From Actinomycetes bacterium (GTDB lineage Bacteria > Actinomycetota > Thermoleophilia > Solirubrobacterales > 70-9): DNA of 13,685 bases. Location of the stretch: contig JAEZIQ010000047.1 of assembly GCA_023436605.1 (NCBI GenBank), positions 1 to 13,685 on the forward strand. Direction: 5' to 3'. This document shows positions 6,887 to 12,538 of the stretch, piece after piece; the stretch's first letter is position 1; the number at the start of each line of letters is the position of its first letter. Position numbers and translations under genes: made by a program. Under the pieces are notes generated by a model that searched no databases, was not told the DNA's origin, and saw nothing but the letters and a program-made list of their open reading frames with translations.

Positions 6887-6914
6887 TCTGACCGAGGAGG
6901 CCCGTGTGCCCCGG

Positions 6915-6932
6915 GCCTGATAAAAATCAGGC
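6915..6932. promoter_or_regulatory. FNR/CRP-like palindrome immediately upstream of the 37-aa gene
   Basis: GCCTGAT-AAAA-ATCAGGC is a perfect 7-bp inverted repeat with a 4-nt centre. Its core, TGAT-N4-ATCA (6918-6929), has the exact half-sites and spacing of the FNR-family consensus TTGAT-N4-ATCAA, differing only at the outermost base of each half. It is the only such site I noticed in the window and lies 2 bp before the ATG at 6935. It might therefore overlap a promoter -10 (as an operator) or fold as a small hairpin over the start region. Binding by an oxygen- or NO-responsive regulator is inference. Confidence 0.4.
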
Positions 6933-6934
6933 TC

Positions 6935-7048
6935 ATGGATCGCAATACCTCCAAGAAGAATTTCACCACGGGCATGCTGCTCGGCGCCACTTCAGCCTCG
7001 ATCTTTGCCCTCACTTTCGTTTTCGCGGTCCTCTACATCGCGAACTAG
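6935..7048 (+). CDS. small single-helix membrane protein, 37 aa
   Basis: ATG 6935 to TAG 7046 encodes a 37-residue peptide. It has a short polar, basic N-terminus (MDRNTSKKNF) followed by one hydrophobic segment (about 13-35, GMLLGATSASIFALTFVFAV) and ends in AN. The layout, a positive N-terminal side followed by a single helix, is like the tiny accessory subunits of terminal oxidases, but there is no recognisable family motif, so the role is not assigned. The stop codon region contributes the AGGA ribosome site of the next gene, which begins 9 bp later, indicating a two-gene unit. High-GC codon usage with G/C third positions supports real coding. There is no strong Shine-Dalgarno of its own; an inverted repeat sits directly upstream. 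An oxidase-associated small subunit is plausible from context only. Confidence 0.6.
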   Translation: MDRNTSKKNFTTGMLLGATSASIFALTFVFAVLYIAN

Positions 7049-7057
7049 GAAACCAGC

Positions 7058-7342
7058 ATGAGCCAGATCACCAAACCGACCGAGACGATCCAGCTTCCCG
7101 CTCCGTCGTTTGCCCCCGCGGTCTTCGCCATCGGCGTGCTCGGCCTCGTCGCCGGTACCTTCGCCAACGACTTCATGTTCCCGGCCTGGTTCTACGCCTT
7201 CGTCGGCTTCTTCTTCTGCCTTTTCTCGCTGCGCAGCATGATCAAGAAGGGCCGCCGCGCCTTCTACACCCTGCCCCGCGAGCAGGAAGATGCCCGAGCC
7301 GAGCTCCCGGTCGCAAGCTTCACCGCGCCGAGCGCCGACTGA
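7058..7342 (+). CDS. small two-helix membrane protein, 94 aa, oxidase-associated by context
   Basis: The product has a polar N-terminus (1-18), two hydrophobic helices (about 19-38, SFAPAVFAIGVLGLVAGTF, and 43-62, FPAWFYAFVGFFFCLFSL), then a basic RSMIKKGRR turn and a polar Ala/Pro-rich C-terminus (about 67-94). The start is ATG 7058 with AGGA at 7047-7050, 7 nt upstream. Size and topology resemble small subunit-IV-type or accessory proteins found beside actinobacterial cytochrome oxidase genes, but I see no diagnostic motif. It follows the 37-aa gene by 9 bp and is closed by a strong terminator 22 bp after its stop, so the pair forms the end of a transcription unit that may begin at the oxidase-like operon or at the palindrome at 6915. 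Confidence 0.8.
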   Translation: MSQITKPTETIQLPAPSFAPAVFAIGVLGLVAGTFANDFMFPAWFYAFVGFFFCLFSLRSMIKKGRRAFYTLPREQEDARAELPVASFTAPSAD

Positions 7343-7363
7343 GCAACCACCAAAGAGACTTCC

Positions 7364-7387
7364 AAGAGGGCCCGAAAGGGCCCTCTT
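7364..7387 (+). terminator. intrinsic terminator after the small membrane genes
   Basis: AAGAGGGCCC-GAAA-GGGCCCTCTT is a perfect 10-bp stem with a GNRA tetraloop, 22 bp after the stop of the 94-aa gene. The T-rich part is short (TCTTCTC), but A residues on the left arm give a small pairing U-tract. It is symmetrical enough to work in both directions. Confidence 0.8.
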
Positions 7388-7400
7388 CTCGGTAAGTTCG

Positions 7401-7432
7401 AGAATCGGGTGGGCCTAGAATCGGGTGGGCCT
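7401..7432. repeat. 16-bp perfect tandem duplication
   Basis: AGAATCGGGTGGGCCT occurs twice without a gap (7401-7416 and 7417-7432), just after the terminator and before the 46-bp stem-loop elements. Non-coding; no function can be assigned. Confidence 0.85.
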
Positions 7433-7460
7433 AAGACAGAATCCGGACCCGCCCGCGATC

Positions 7461-7598
7461 GGTGTCACGACTTAGGTATCGAATTCTGCCGCTAACTCGT
7501 GACACCCCACGTCGGGGTCGGTTCGCGAGTGAATCCGGGTCGGTTCGGGATCGGTGTCACGACTTAGGTATCGATTTCTTTCGCTATCTCGTGACACC
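7461..7598. repeat. two copies of a 46-bp stem-loop element, 92 bp apart
   Basis: Each copy (7461-7506 and 7553-7598) has perfect 10-bp terminal inverted repeats GGTGTCACGA...TCGTGACACC around a 26-nt interior starting CTTAGGTATCGA. Interiors have the same length and differ at only four positions, while the arms are identical. The 46-bp spacer between copies is GC-rich and contains GTCGGTTCG-type short repeats. The elements sit between convergent genes, each with its own terminator. Identical arms with diverged interiors suggest selection on pairing or on the TIR: a REP/MITE-like element, a protein-binding site or a structured RNA. No open frame is convincing. The 325-bp gap between the 94-aa gene and the CBS gene is otherwise empty. 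Confidence 0.85.
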
Positions 7599-7631
7599 CG
7601 CCTTGGGATAGACGTCCCTCGTTCGGCTCCT

Positions 7632-7653
7632 GGGCCGCCCGGTTTGGCGGCCC
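7632..7653 (-). terminator. hairpin terminator of the CBS-domain gene
   Basis: GGGCCGCC-CGGTTT-GGCGGCCC is a perfect 8-bp stem with a 6-nt loop, 15 bp beyond the stop of the minus-strand CBS gene. There is no U-run on that strand, so termination efficiency is uncertain; the position fits a terminator for the convergent gene. Confidence 0.55.
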
Positions 7654-7668
7654 GGTTTGATGTCCCGA

Positions 7669-8067
7669 CTAGACGGCCTGGCTTGAGGTGGCTCCGTCGG
7701 AAGTCCAGACTCGCATGATGTCCCGCATGCTGAGGACTCCGACCAGTTCTCCGTCGCGATAGACCGTGAGATGGCGGATGCCTCGCCTGGACATCTCGGT
7801 CGCGGCCCGTTCGAGGCTCCACTCCGGTGAGGCGGTGATCACTTTCTCGCTCATGTGGTCGCCAACTTTCTCCCGGTCGGGATCGAGGCCAGCCCCGATC
7901 GCCCGGAGGACGTCACGCTCGGTCAGGATCTGCGGTCCCGGCCATTCCTCGTGTTCGACGATGGCGGCTCCGACCGATCTCTCGGCCATCATCCGGGCGG
8001 CGTCGCGAAGGCTGTGGTCAGGCCCAACCCGGAGGACAACTTCCGACATCCCGACACTTACGCGCAT
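7669..8067 (-). CDS. two-CBS-domain protein
   Basis: A 132-residue soluble protein consisting almost entirely of a CBS pair (Bateman module). CBS1 spans about 8-62 (VVLRVGPDHSLRDAARMM, then QILTERDVLRAIG). CBS2 spans about 71-125 (VITASPEWSLERAATEMS, then RHLTVYRDGELVGVLSMRDI). Such stand-alone pairs usually bind adenine nucleotides or NAD(P)H and regulate a partner; no enzymatic domain is attached. The start ATG 8065-8067 has an AAAGGG stretch upstream. It is transcribed divergently from the dihaem cytochrome gene, with a palindrome in the 144-bp shared region, and converges on the small membrane genes. The partner is unknown; an energy-state signalling role beside respiratory genes is inference. 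Confidence 0.93.
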   Translation of the reverse strand: MRVSVGMSEVVLRVGPDHSLRDAARMMAERSVGAAIVEHEEWPGPQILTERDVLRAIGAGLDPDREKVGDHMSEKVITASPEWSLERAATEMSRRGIRHLTVYRDGELVGVLSMRDIMRVWTSDGATSSQAV

Positions 8068-8211
8068 CCGAACCCTTTCAGGAGTTTGTAACTTTCGTTG
8101 CCAGCGTATCGGATCGTGCCAGTTGTCTCAAATGCCTTCTCCGGCCTCGCGGATACCGCGAGGCAGCAGTGGCGCCTCGGTATATAGAATGGCCGGGCTT
8201 CACCCACCGCC
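8068..8211. promoter_or_regulatory. divergent promoter region with palindrome, CBS gene / dihaem cytochrome
   Basis: CCTCGCGG-ATA-CCGCGAGG at 8145-8163 is a perfect 8-bp palindrome with a 3-nt centre. On the plus strand TATATAGAAT at 8181-8190 is a good -10 region (TAGAAT 8185-8190), and the palindrome ends about where its -35 element should start, a classic operator position. The predicted transcript start near 8197 would give a leader of about 14 nt to ATG 8212, with no Shine-Dalgarno. On the minus strand, upstream of the CBS gene, a weak TACAAA-like -10 and an AAAGGG ribosome site are present. Assignments are by eye. Confidence 0.5.
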
Positions 8212-8925
8212 ATGAAGAAGAACAAGTTCCTGACCAAGCTGCCCCTGTTCCTCGCGTCCGTTGCCGTCCTCGGCGCGGTAATCGCCGGATGTGGTTCCAC
8301 ATCTTCGAATTCCGATCCCGAGAAGCACGGCTTCCAGGATCGCGGCCGCCAGCTCTTCAACGCCAAGTGCGGTACCTGTCACGTGCTCGCCCAGGCTGCG
8401 AGCTCGGGCACCCAGGGTCCGAACCTCGATGACGCCTTCGCCGCTTCACGCCTTGCCGGCATGGACGACGACACGATCAAGGGCATCGTCCGCTCTCAGG
8501 TTCTCCGCCCCCAGGACGTAAACGGCGACATGCCGGGCGTCACCATGCCGGCCAACATCGTGACCGGCAATGATCTCGAAGACGTTTCCGCCTACGTTGC
8601 GGCCGTGGCCGGTGTTCCCGGCATCAAGCCGCCCGAGGCTCCGGGTGAAGGTCCCGGCGCCCAGGTGTTCGCAAACAACGGCTGCGGCAGCTGCCACACC
8701 CTCGCCGCCGCCCAGTCGGCCGGCACCCTCGGCCCCAACCTCGACGAGGTCATCCCGGGCATGAGCAAGGCCGAGATCCACGAAGCGATCGTGAATCCGG
8801 GCGCCAAGATCGCCCCGGGCTTCCCGAACGCGATGCCCAGTTATGACGGCAAGATCAGTGAACAGCAGCTCAATCAGCTGATCGAGTTCCTCGTTTCATC
8901 AGCTGCGGCTGATGGCAAGAGCTGA
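8212..8925 (+). CDS. dihaem cytochrome c lipoprotein
   Basis: A 237-aa exported electron carrier. The N-terminus MKKNKFLTK plus a hydrophobic stretch ends in a lipobox with Cys27 (VIAGC), so it is likely a membrane-anchored lipoprotein. There are two class-I cytochrome c domains. The first has CGTCH at 53-57 and a probable distal Met in TMPAN (112). The second has CGSCH at 158-162 and a distal Met in AMPSYDG (208). The GPNLDD/GPNLDE strings after each haem site show the domains arose by duplication. It lies immediately before ctaA, whose start overlaps its last 14 bp, and is the natural electron donor candidate for the aa3 oxidase encoded at the right edge. It could instead accept electrons from a bc1 complex or serve as its dihaem cytochrome. 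A -10 element and palindrome lie upstream. Confidence 0.92.
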   Translation: MKKNKFLTKLPLFLASVAVLGAVIAGCGSTSSNSDPEKHGFQDRGRQLFNAKCGTCHVLAQAASSGTQGPNLDDAFAASRLAGMDDDTIKGIVRSQVLRPQDVNGDMPGVTMPANIVTGNDLEDVSAYVAAVAGVPGIKPPEAPGEGPGAQVFANNGCGSCHTLAAAQSAGTLGPNLDEVIPGMSKAEIHEAIVNPGAKIAPGFPNAMPSYDGKISEQQLNQLIEFLVSSAAADGKS

Positions 8926-9889
8926 TTCCGCCATTCTCTCCCGGATCCGCCGCTTCAACATCTCGCCTGAGCTCTATCAGGTCATAACCCTCATCGCGCT
9001 CGTCACCCTCGTGGGGATCGTCTTCACGGGGGCGGGCGTCAGACTCACCGCTTCCGGCCTCGGGTGCCCCGACTGGCCCAAGTGCCACGGACAGTACGTT
9101 GCTCCGGCCCAGATCAACGCCTGGATCGAGTACGGCAACCGGCTGCTGACCGGCGTCGTATCGCTCGCCGTGATCGCCGCCTGCCTGCTCGCCTTCTTCC
9201 GTCGCCCGTACCGCAAGCACCTCGCCTGGATCGGGGTCCTGCTGCCGCTCGGTGTGATCGGTCAGGCCGTCCTCGGAGCGTTCGTCGTCTACTACCACCT
9301 GCCTCCCGAGCTGGTGATCTTCCACTTCATCCTCTCGATGATCCTGATCGACGCCGCCTTCGCGCTCTTCTGGTGTTCGAGATATGAGCCGGGCGAGCGG
9401 CGCTATTCGAAGGACTGGAAGAGCACCTGGGCGGTGCGGGCACTGATCCCGATCGGACAGCTGACCATCTTCCTCGGCACGATCACGACCGCCTCCGGCC
9501 CCCACCCCGGCGATCACGACAAGGAACTGGTCCGCCGTTTCGATTTCAAGGGCGCCGACACGCTCGAATGGATCGCTCAGCGCCACGCGGCGATGGCGGT
9601 CATCTTCGCCCTCTCCGTGCTCGCGGTGATCTTCTACGTGCGACGCCAGGGTGGTGACAACCGGGCCCAGAAGCCCCTTTTCGTCGTCCTCGGGCTGATC
9701 TGCTTCCAGATCGCGCTCGGCATCACCCAGTGGCAGCTCCACCTGCCCGCCATCCTCGTCTGGCTTCACGTCGCCACCGCCACCCTGCTCTGGGTCGCGG
9801 TCCTCTGGGCGGTCGCCAAATCGGGCCAGATCACCCCCGGCACCAAGGGCGCCCTGCGGCGCCACGCGGAACCTGCTCCTTCAAGCTAG
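8912..9889 (+). CDS. ctaA: haem A synthase (COX15/CtaA family)
   Basis: A membrane enzyme of 325 aa that oxidises haem O to haem A for the aa3-type oxidase. About eight helices are seen as two four-helix halves. Motifs: GAGVRLTASGLGCPDWPKCHG with Cys52 and Cys59, the same 7-residue spacing as the disulphide-forming pair of Bacillus CtaA; IEYGNRL with Glu73; His138 in LVIFHF; His225 in IAQRHAAM; His286 in LVWLHVATA. The position matching the first-half His of the IExxHR motif is Asn76, giving an ExxN variant; I recall Asn here in other actinobacterial CtaA but could not check. The start ATG 8912 overlaps the cytochrome gene by 14 bp, so the two are translated together. Haem O synthase is encoded upstream in another operon. 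Secure. Confidence 0.95.
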   Translation: MARADSAILSRIRRFNISPELYQVITLIALVTLVGIVFTGAGVRLTASGLGCPDWPKCHGQYVAPAQINAWIEYGNRLLTGVVSLAVIAACLLAFFRRPYRKHLAWIGVLLPLGVIGQAVLGAFVVYYHLPPELVIFHFILSMILIDAAFALFWCSRYEPGERRYSKDWKSTWAVRALIPIGQLTIFLGTITTASGPHPGDHDKELVRRFDFKGADTLEWIAQRHAAMAVIFALSVLAVIFYVRRQGGDNRAQKPLFVVLGLICFQIALGITQWQLHLPAILVWLHVATATLLWVAVLWAVAKSGQITPGTKGALRRHAEPAPSS

Positions 9890-9929
9890 GCGCCCGAACC
9901 GCCCGCGAGAATGAAGTTTGGAGCGCTTG

Positions 9930-11273
9930 ATGGCCATGACTTCAATCTCGACCCTCACTGATCACGGTCAATCCGACCTGCGGCGGCAGGCCCTGGAACT
10001 GGCCGAAGTCGGCCTGGCCGCCGCTGACGGCGGAAGGGCCGTTCACGAGACAGTCCGACTGCGGGACGGCGGGATCGAGATCGCCGGCAGTTTCCACCCC
10101 CTTCCCCCGGGACGGAAGCTTTTTGTGCTCGGTGGCGGCAAGGCGACACTGCCCGTTGCCCAGGCGCTCGAAGAGGTGCTCGGCGAGCGGATCGACGCCG
10201 GAGTGATCGTGCTGAGACAGGGGGAATCCGCCGCGACCCGCCGGCTTGAGGTCCTCCACGCCGACCATCCACTTCCGTCGGGCGCCTCGGTTCGGGCGGC
10301 GAACCGAGTGGTCGAACTGGCCGCCCAAGCTGAGGCGGGCGACCTTGTGGTCACCTGCTTCACCGGGGGCCGATCCGCCCTGCTATCGATGCCGCCACCA
10401 CAGGTCAGTTTCGAGGACAAGCTCCGCCTGAACCAGTTGCTGGTCGGATCCGGCATGCCAATCGCCGAGATCAATACCGTTCGAAAGCACGTCTCCCTGA
10501 TCAAGGGCGGTCGCCTGGCCGAGCAGATCGCACCGGCCCGAATCGTCAACCTGACGGTCTCCGACGTTGCGGGTGACACGCTCGATGTTCTCGCCGACCT
10601 GACGACGCAGGACACCTCCACCCCGGCCGACGCTGTCGAGGTTCTACGCCGACACGGCCTCTTCGATCAGATCCCCGAATCGGTCCGGAGCCACCTGGCT
10701 TCCGAGGCGGCCAACTCTCCCGCCCTCGATGATCTCGCCGTCGAGACCGTGATGCTGGTCGACGGCCAGCGCGTCTGCAAAGCGATCGCCGCCCACGCCC
10801 GCGTGTCCGGACTCGAACCGGAGATCGTCAGCACCACCCTGGAAGGCGAGGCCGGCGAAATCGGCCGGTATCTGGCCCGGCTCGCCACGACCGACAAGAG
10901 TGCGAGAGTTCTGCTGGGCTGCGGTGGCGAAGCGACGGTCCGGGTCGCTGATACCGCTTTCGGTCGGGGAGGCCCCAATCAGGAAGCGGCGATCGCGGCA
11001 GCTCTCGTACTCGATGGTCATCAGGCCGCGATCGCCTTCCTCGATACGGATGGCTCCGATGGAGGCACGGACGCCGCTGGCGCCATATGCGACGGAGAGA
11101 CCGCTGAGCGAGCCAGAGAGCTCGATCTGGACCTGGGCACTGCCCTCACCTCCCACAGTGCCACAGAGCCGCTCAGGGCGCTTGACGATCTGATCGTGAC
11201 CGGGCCAACCGGCACCAATGTCAACGATCTCTTCGTGGCCGTAACGAGGCCACCAGAAAAGGAGGCCACATGA
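9930..11273 (+). CDS. glycerate 2-kinase, GckA/TtuD (DUF4147-MOFRL) family
   Basis: Cytoplasmic kinase converting D-glycerate to 2-phosphoglycerate with ATP. From ATG 9930 it is 447 aa; GGAG at 9920-9923 is 6 nt upstream and decides this start over TTG 9918. Motifs: VLGGGKATL with the active-site-type Lys71; TGGRSALLSMPP; VRKHVSLIKGGRL; SDVAGDTLD; GCGGEATVRV with GRGGPNQEAA; DTDGSDGGTDAAGA; and C-terminal GPTGTNVNDLF of the MOFRL domain. One deviation: after SDVxGD the usual IASGPT is replaced by LADLTTQD. This is within the N-terminal domain near the substrate and may shift specificity. It lies 40 bp after ctaA and is coupled to the following cupin gene by a 4-bp overlap. It has no evident link to respiration; it probably belongs to glyoxylate or serine metabolism. 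Confidence 0.9.
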   Translation: MAMTSISTLTDHGQSDLRRQALELAEVGLAAADGGRAVHETVRLRDGGIEIAGSFHPLPPGRKLFVLGGGKATLPVAQALEEVLGERIDAGVIVLRQGESAATRRLEVLHADHPLPSGASVRAANRVVELAAQAEAGDLVVTCFTGGRSALLSMPPPQVSFEDKLRLNQLLVGSGMPIAEINTVRKHVSLIKGGRLAEQIAPARIVNLTVSDVAGDTLDVLADLTTQDTSTPADAVEVLRRHGLFDQIPESVRSHLASEAANSPALDDLAVETVMLVDGQRVCKAIAAHARVSGLEPEIVSTTLEGEAGEIGRYLARLATTDKSARVLLGCGGEATVRVADTAFGRGGPNQEAAIAAALVLDGHQAAIAFLDTDGSDGGTDAAGAICDGETAERARELDLDLGTALTSHSATEPLRALDDLIVTGPTGTNVNDLFVAVTRPPEKEAT

Positions 11274-11596
11274 AGCAGCACCCCGTTGTCAACGAACTCA
11301 CCCCCGAACCGCTCGATCCCGACCAGGTCATTGCCGGCCAGCCGGAGGTCAGCGAACTGACTTTGCTCGAAACCGGCGAATCCGGCACTTCCGGCCTCTG
11401 GCAGCTGACGCCTGGCACGGTCACCGACGTCGAGATCGAGGAGTCATTCCTGGTCCTTCGTGGCCGGGGAACACTTGAATTCGACGACGGCCGTACGGTC
11501 GCCCTCGCCCCCGGGGTCATTCACCAGTTCGCGGGCGGAGAAGAGACCACCTGGACCATCGAGGAGACCCTGCTCAAGGCCTACTGGATCGCCTGA
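11270..11596 (+). CDS. small cupin-domain protein (cupin_3 / DUF861 type)
   Basis: A 108-residue single-domain cupin. The pattern SGLWQLTPG, EIEESFLVLRGRGTLEFDDG, LAPGVIHQF and TTWTIEETLLKAYWI follows the EutQ/ureidoglycine-aminohydrolase-like cupin_3 group. In this group the first motif carries Glu (57-58) instead of the classical HxH, and a Trp sits before the last strand. Metal binding is uncertain because only one His (85) is positioned in the barrel. The start is ATG 11270, overlapping the glycerate kinase stop by 4 bp, with a strong AAGGAGG at 11259-11265. It ends 3 bp before the end of the convergent membrane-protein gene with no terminator between. Substrate unknown; the coupling suggests it serves the same pathway as the kinase. 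Confidence 0.88.
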   Translation: MKQHPVVNELTPEPLDPDQVIAGQPEVSELTLLETGESGTSGLWQLTPGTVTDVEIEESFLVLRGRGTLEFDDGRTVALAPGVIHQFAGGEETTWTIEETLLKAYWIA

Positions 11597-11599
11597 CAG

Positions 11600-11893
11600 C
11601 TACTCGTCTTCATCGGGACTGCCGAGCTGGTGCTTGATACCGCGGAAGATCGGCACGGCGACGAGCGCCAGCAGGATCAGGACCCAGATCATCGCCGCCA
11701 GCGGGGAGATCAGCTTCGCCACCGCCGCGACCGAGACGCCGGCCACGATGATCACGATCAGCCAGCTGAAGGCGGCCGTCTCCCGCTCAACGGGATTGCC
11801 GAGGTCCAGTCCGAAGCGTTCTCCCCGCGCCGGCACGGGCGACTTCTCCACTTCCGCGGATCCGTCTTCCTCCCGTGCGTCGGGATCATTCAT
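11600..11893 (-). CDS. small two-helix membrane protein at the end of the cox unit, 97 aa
   Basis: Start ATG 11891-11893 is 7 bp after the coxC stop. The longer upstream frame is ignored because it would overlap coxC. The N-terminal half is polar and acidic (MNDPDAREEDG...PVERE). It is followed by two hydrophobic helices (about 43-63, FSWLIVIIVAGVSVAAVAKL, and 66-86, PLAAMIWVLILLALVAVPIF), a basic FRGIKHQ loop and an acidic DEDE end. By position, directly after coxC in the same direction, it could be a small fourth subunit or accessory protein of the cytochrome oxidase, but no diagnostic family motif is recognised. Confidence 0.78.
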   Translation of the reverse strand: MNDPDAREEDGSAEVEKSPVPARGERFGLDLGNPVERETAAFSWLIVIIVAGVSVAAVAKLISPLAAMIWVLILLALVAVPIFRGIKHQLGSPDEDE

Positions 11894-11900
11894 GACGAGG

Positions 11901-12536
11901 TCAGATGATGTAGACGGCCAGGAACACGATGATCCACATGATGTCGACGAAGTGCCAGTAGATGCCTGGTACCTCGACACCGAGGTGATCCTTCTGTGCG
12001 GGGCCGAAATGTCCGCGGTAGGCGCGGATGTTGGCGAAGGTCAGCAGCAGCAGACCGACGAACACGTGGGCGCCGTGGAGACCGGTGAGGCTGAAGAAAA
12101 TCGAACCGAAGGCACCGTCACGCGGCGTGAAGCCGATGTGGACGTACTCGTTGATCTGGATGAAAAGGAAGGTCGCGCCGAGCAACCAGGTCGCGGTCAG
12201 GCCAAGTTTGAGGCCGCGATGGTTGTTGTGCTTGATCGCCTCGAGCGCGTAATGAATCGTGAACGACGAGGAGATCAGGACCGCCGTATTGATGCCGGCG
12301 ATCAGGACCGGGAGTTCGATGCCCTCCGGCGGCCAGGAGGCCGGATCAGCGACCACCCTGAGGAAGAAGTACGCCGCGAAGAAGGCGCCGAACAGCATGA
12401 TCTCCGAGAGGATGAAGAGCAGGATGCCGAGGATCGTGCGATCGATCCGGGCGCTCTGATGGGCCTCGGGCGGTCCGTGGTGCTCGTGGTCATCGACATG
12501 ACCGTGACCGTGGGCAGCGATGCTTGCGCTTTCCAT
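11901..12536 (-). CDS. coxC: cytochrome c oxidase subunit III
   Basis: A 211-aa COX3, the five-helix short form usual in bacteria. Signatures: LGILLFILSEIMLFGAFFAAYF with the conserved Glu; NTAVLISSSFTIHYAL; GATFLFIQINEY; the family hallmark SLTGLHGAHVFVGLLLL; and the terminal GIYWHFVDIMWIIVFLAVYI. The N-terminus is rich in His (seven in the first 26 residues), as sometimes seen in this family. It sits 2 bp downstream of the UspA-like gene, which itself overlaps coxA by 4 bp, so coxA-usp-coxC form one unit. Subunit III stabilises subunit I and supports proton uptake. It most likely pairs with the right-edge CoxA rather than with the ligand-less CoxA-like protein. Secure. Confidence 0.96.
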   Translation of the reverse strand: MESASIAAHGHGHVDDHEHHGPPEAHQSARIDRTILGILLFILSEIMLFGAFFAAYFFLRVVADPASWPPEGIELPVLIAGINTAVLISSSFTIHYALEAIKHNNHRGLKLGLTATWLLGATFLFIQINEYVHIGFTPRDGAFGSIFFSLTGLHGAHVFVGLLLLTFANIRAYRGHFGPAQKDHLGVEVPGIYWHFVDIMWIIVFLAVYII

Positions 12537-12538
12537 CT

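Noticed and set aside
6904..7395. 163-aa plus-strand frame starting GTG 6904 behind a good AGGAGG
   Set aside because: It is the shifted-frame shadow of the 37-aa and 94-aa genes, is Arg/His/Pro-rich as shadows in this genome are, and runs into the terminator; no domain is recognisable.
7461..7598. CRISPR array
   Set aside because: Only two palindromic units, with a single 46-bp spacer and no cas genes; the variable part is inside the hairpin, not between repeats.
8870..9865. 331-aa minus-strand frame opposite ctaA
   Set aside because: Antisense shadow rich in Asp, Glu, Arg and Gly, fully overlapping a well-supported gene; likewise the 233-aa frame at 4941-5642 opposite the CoxA-like gene.
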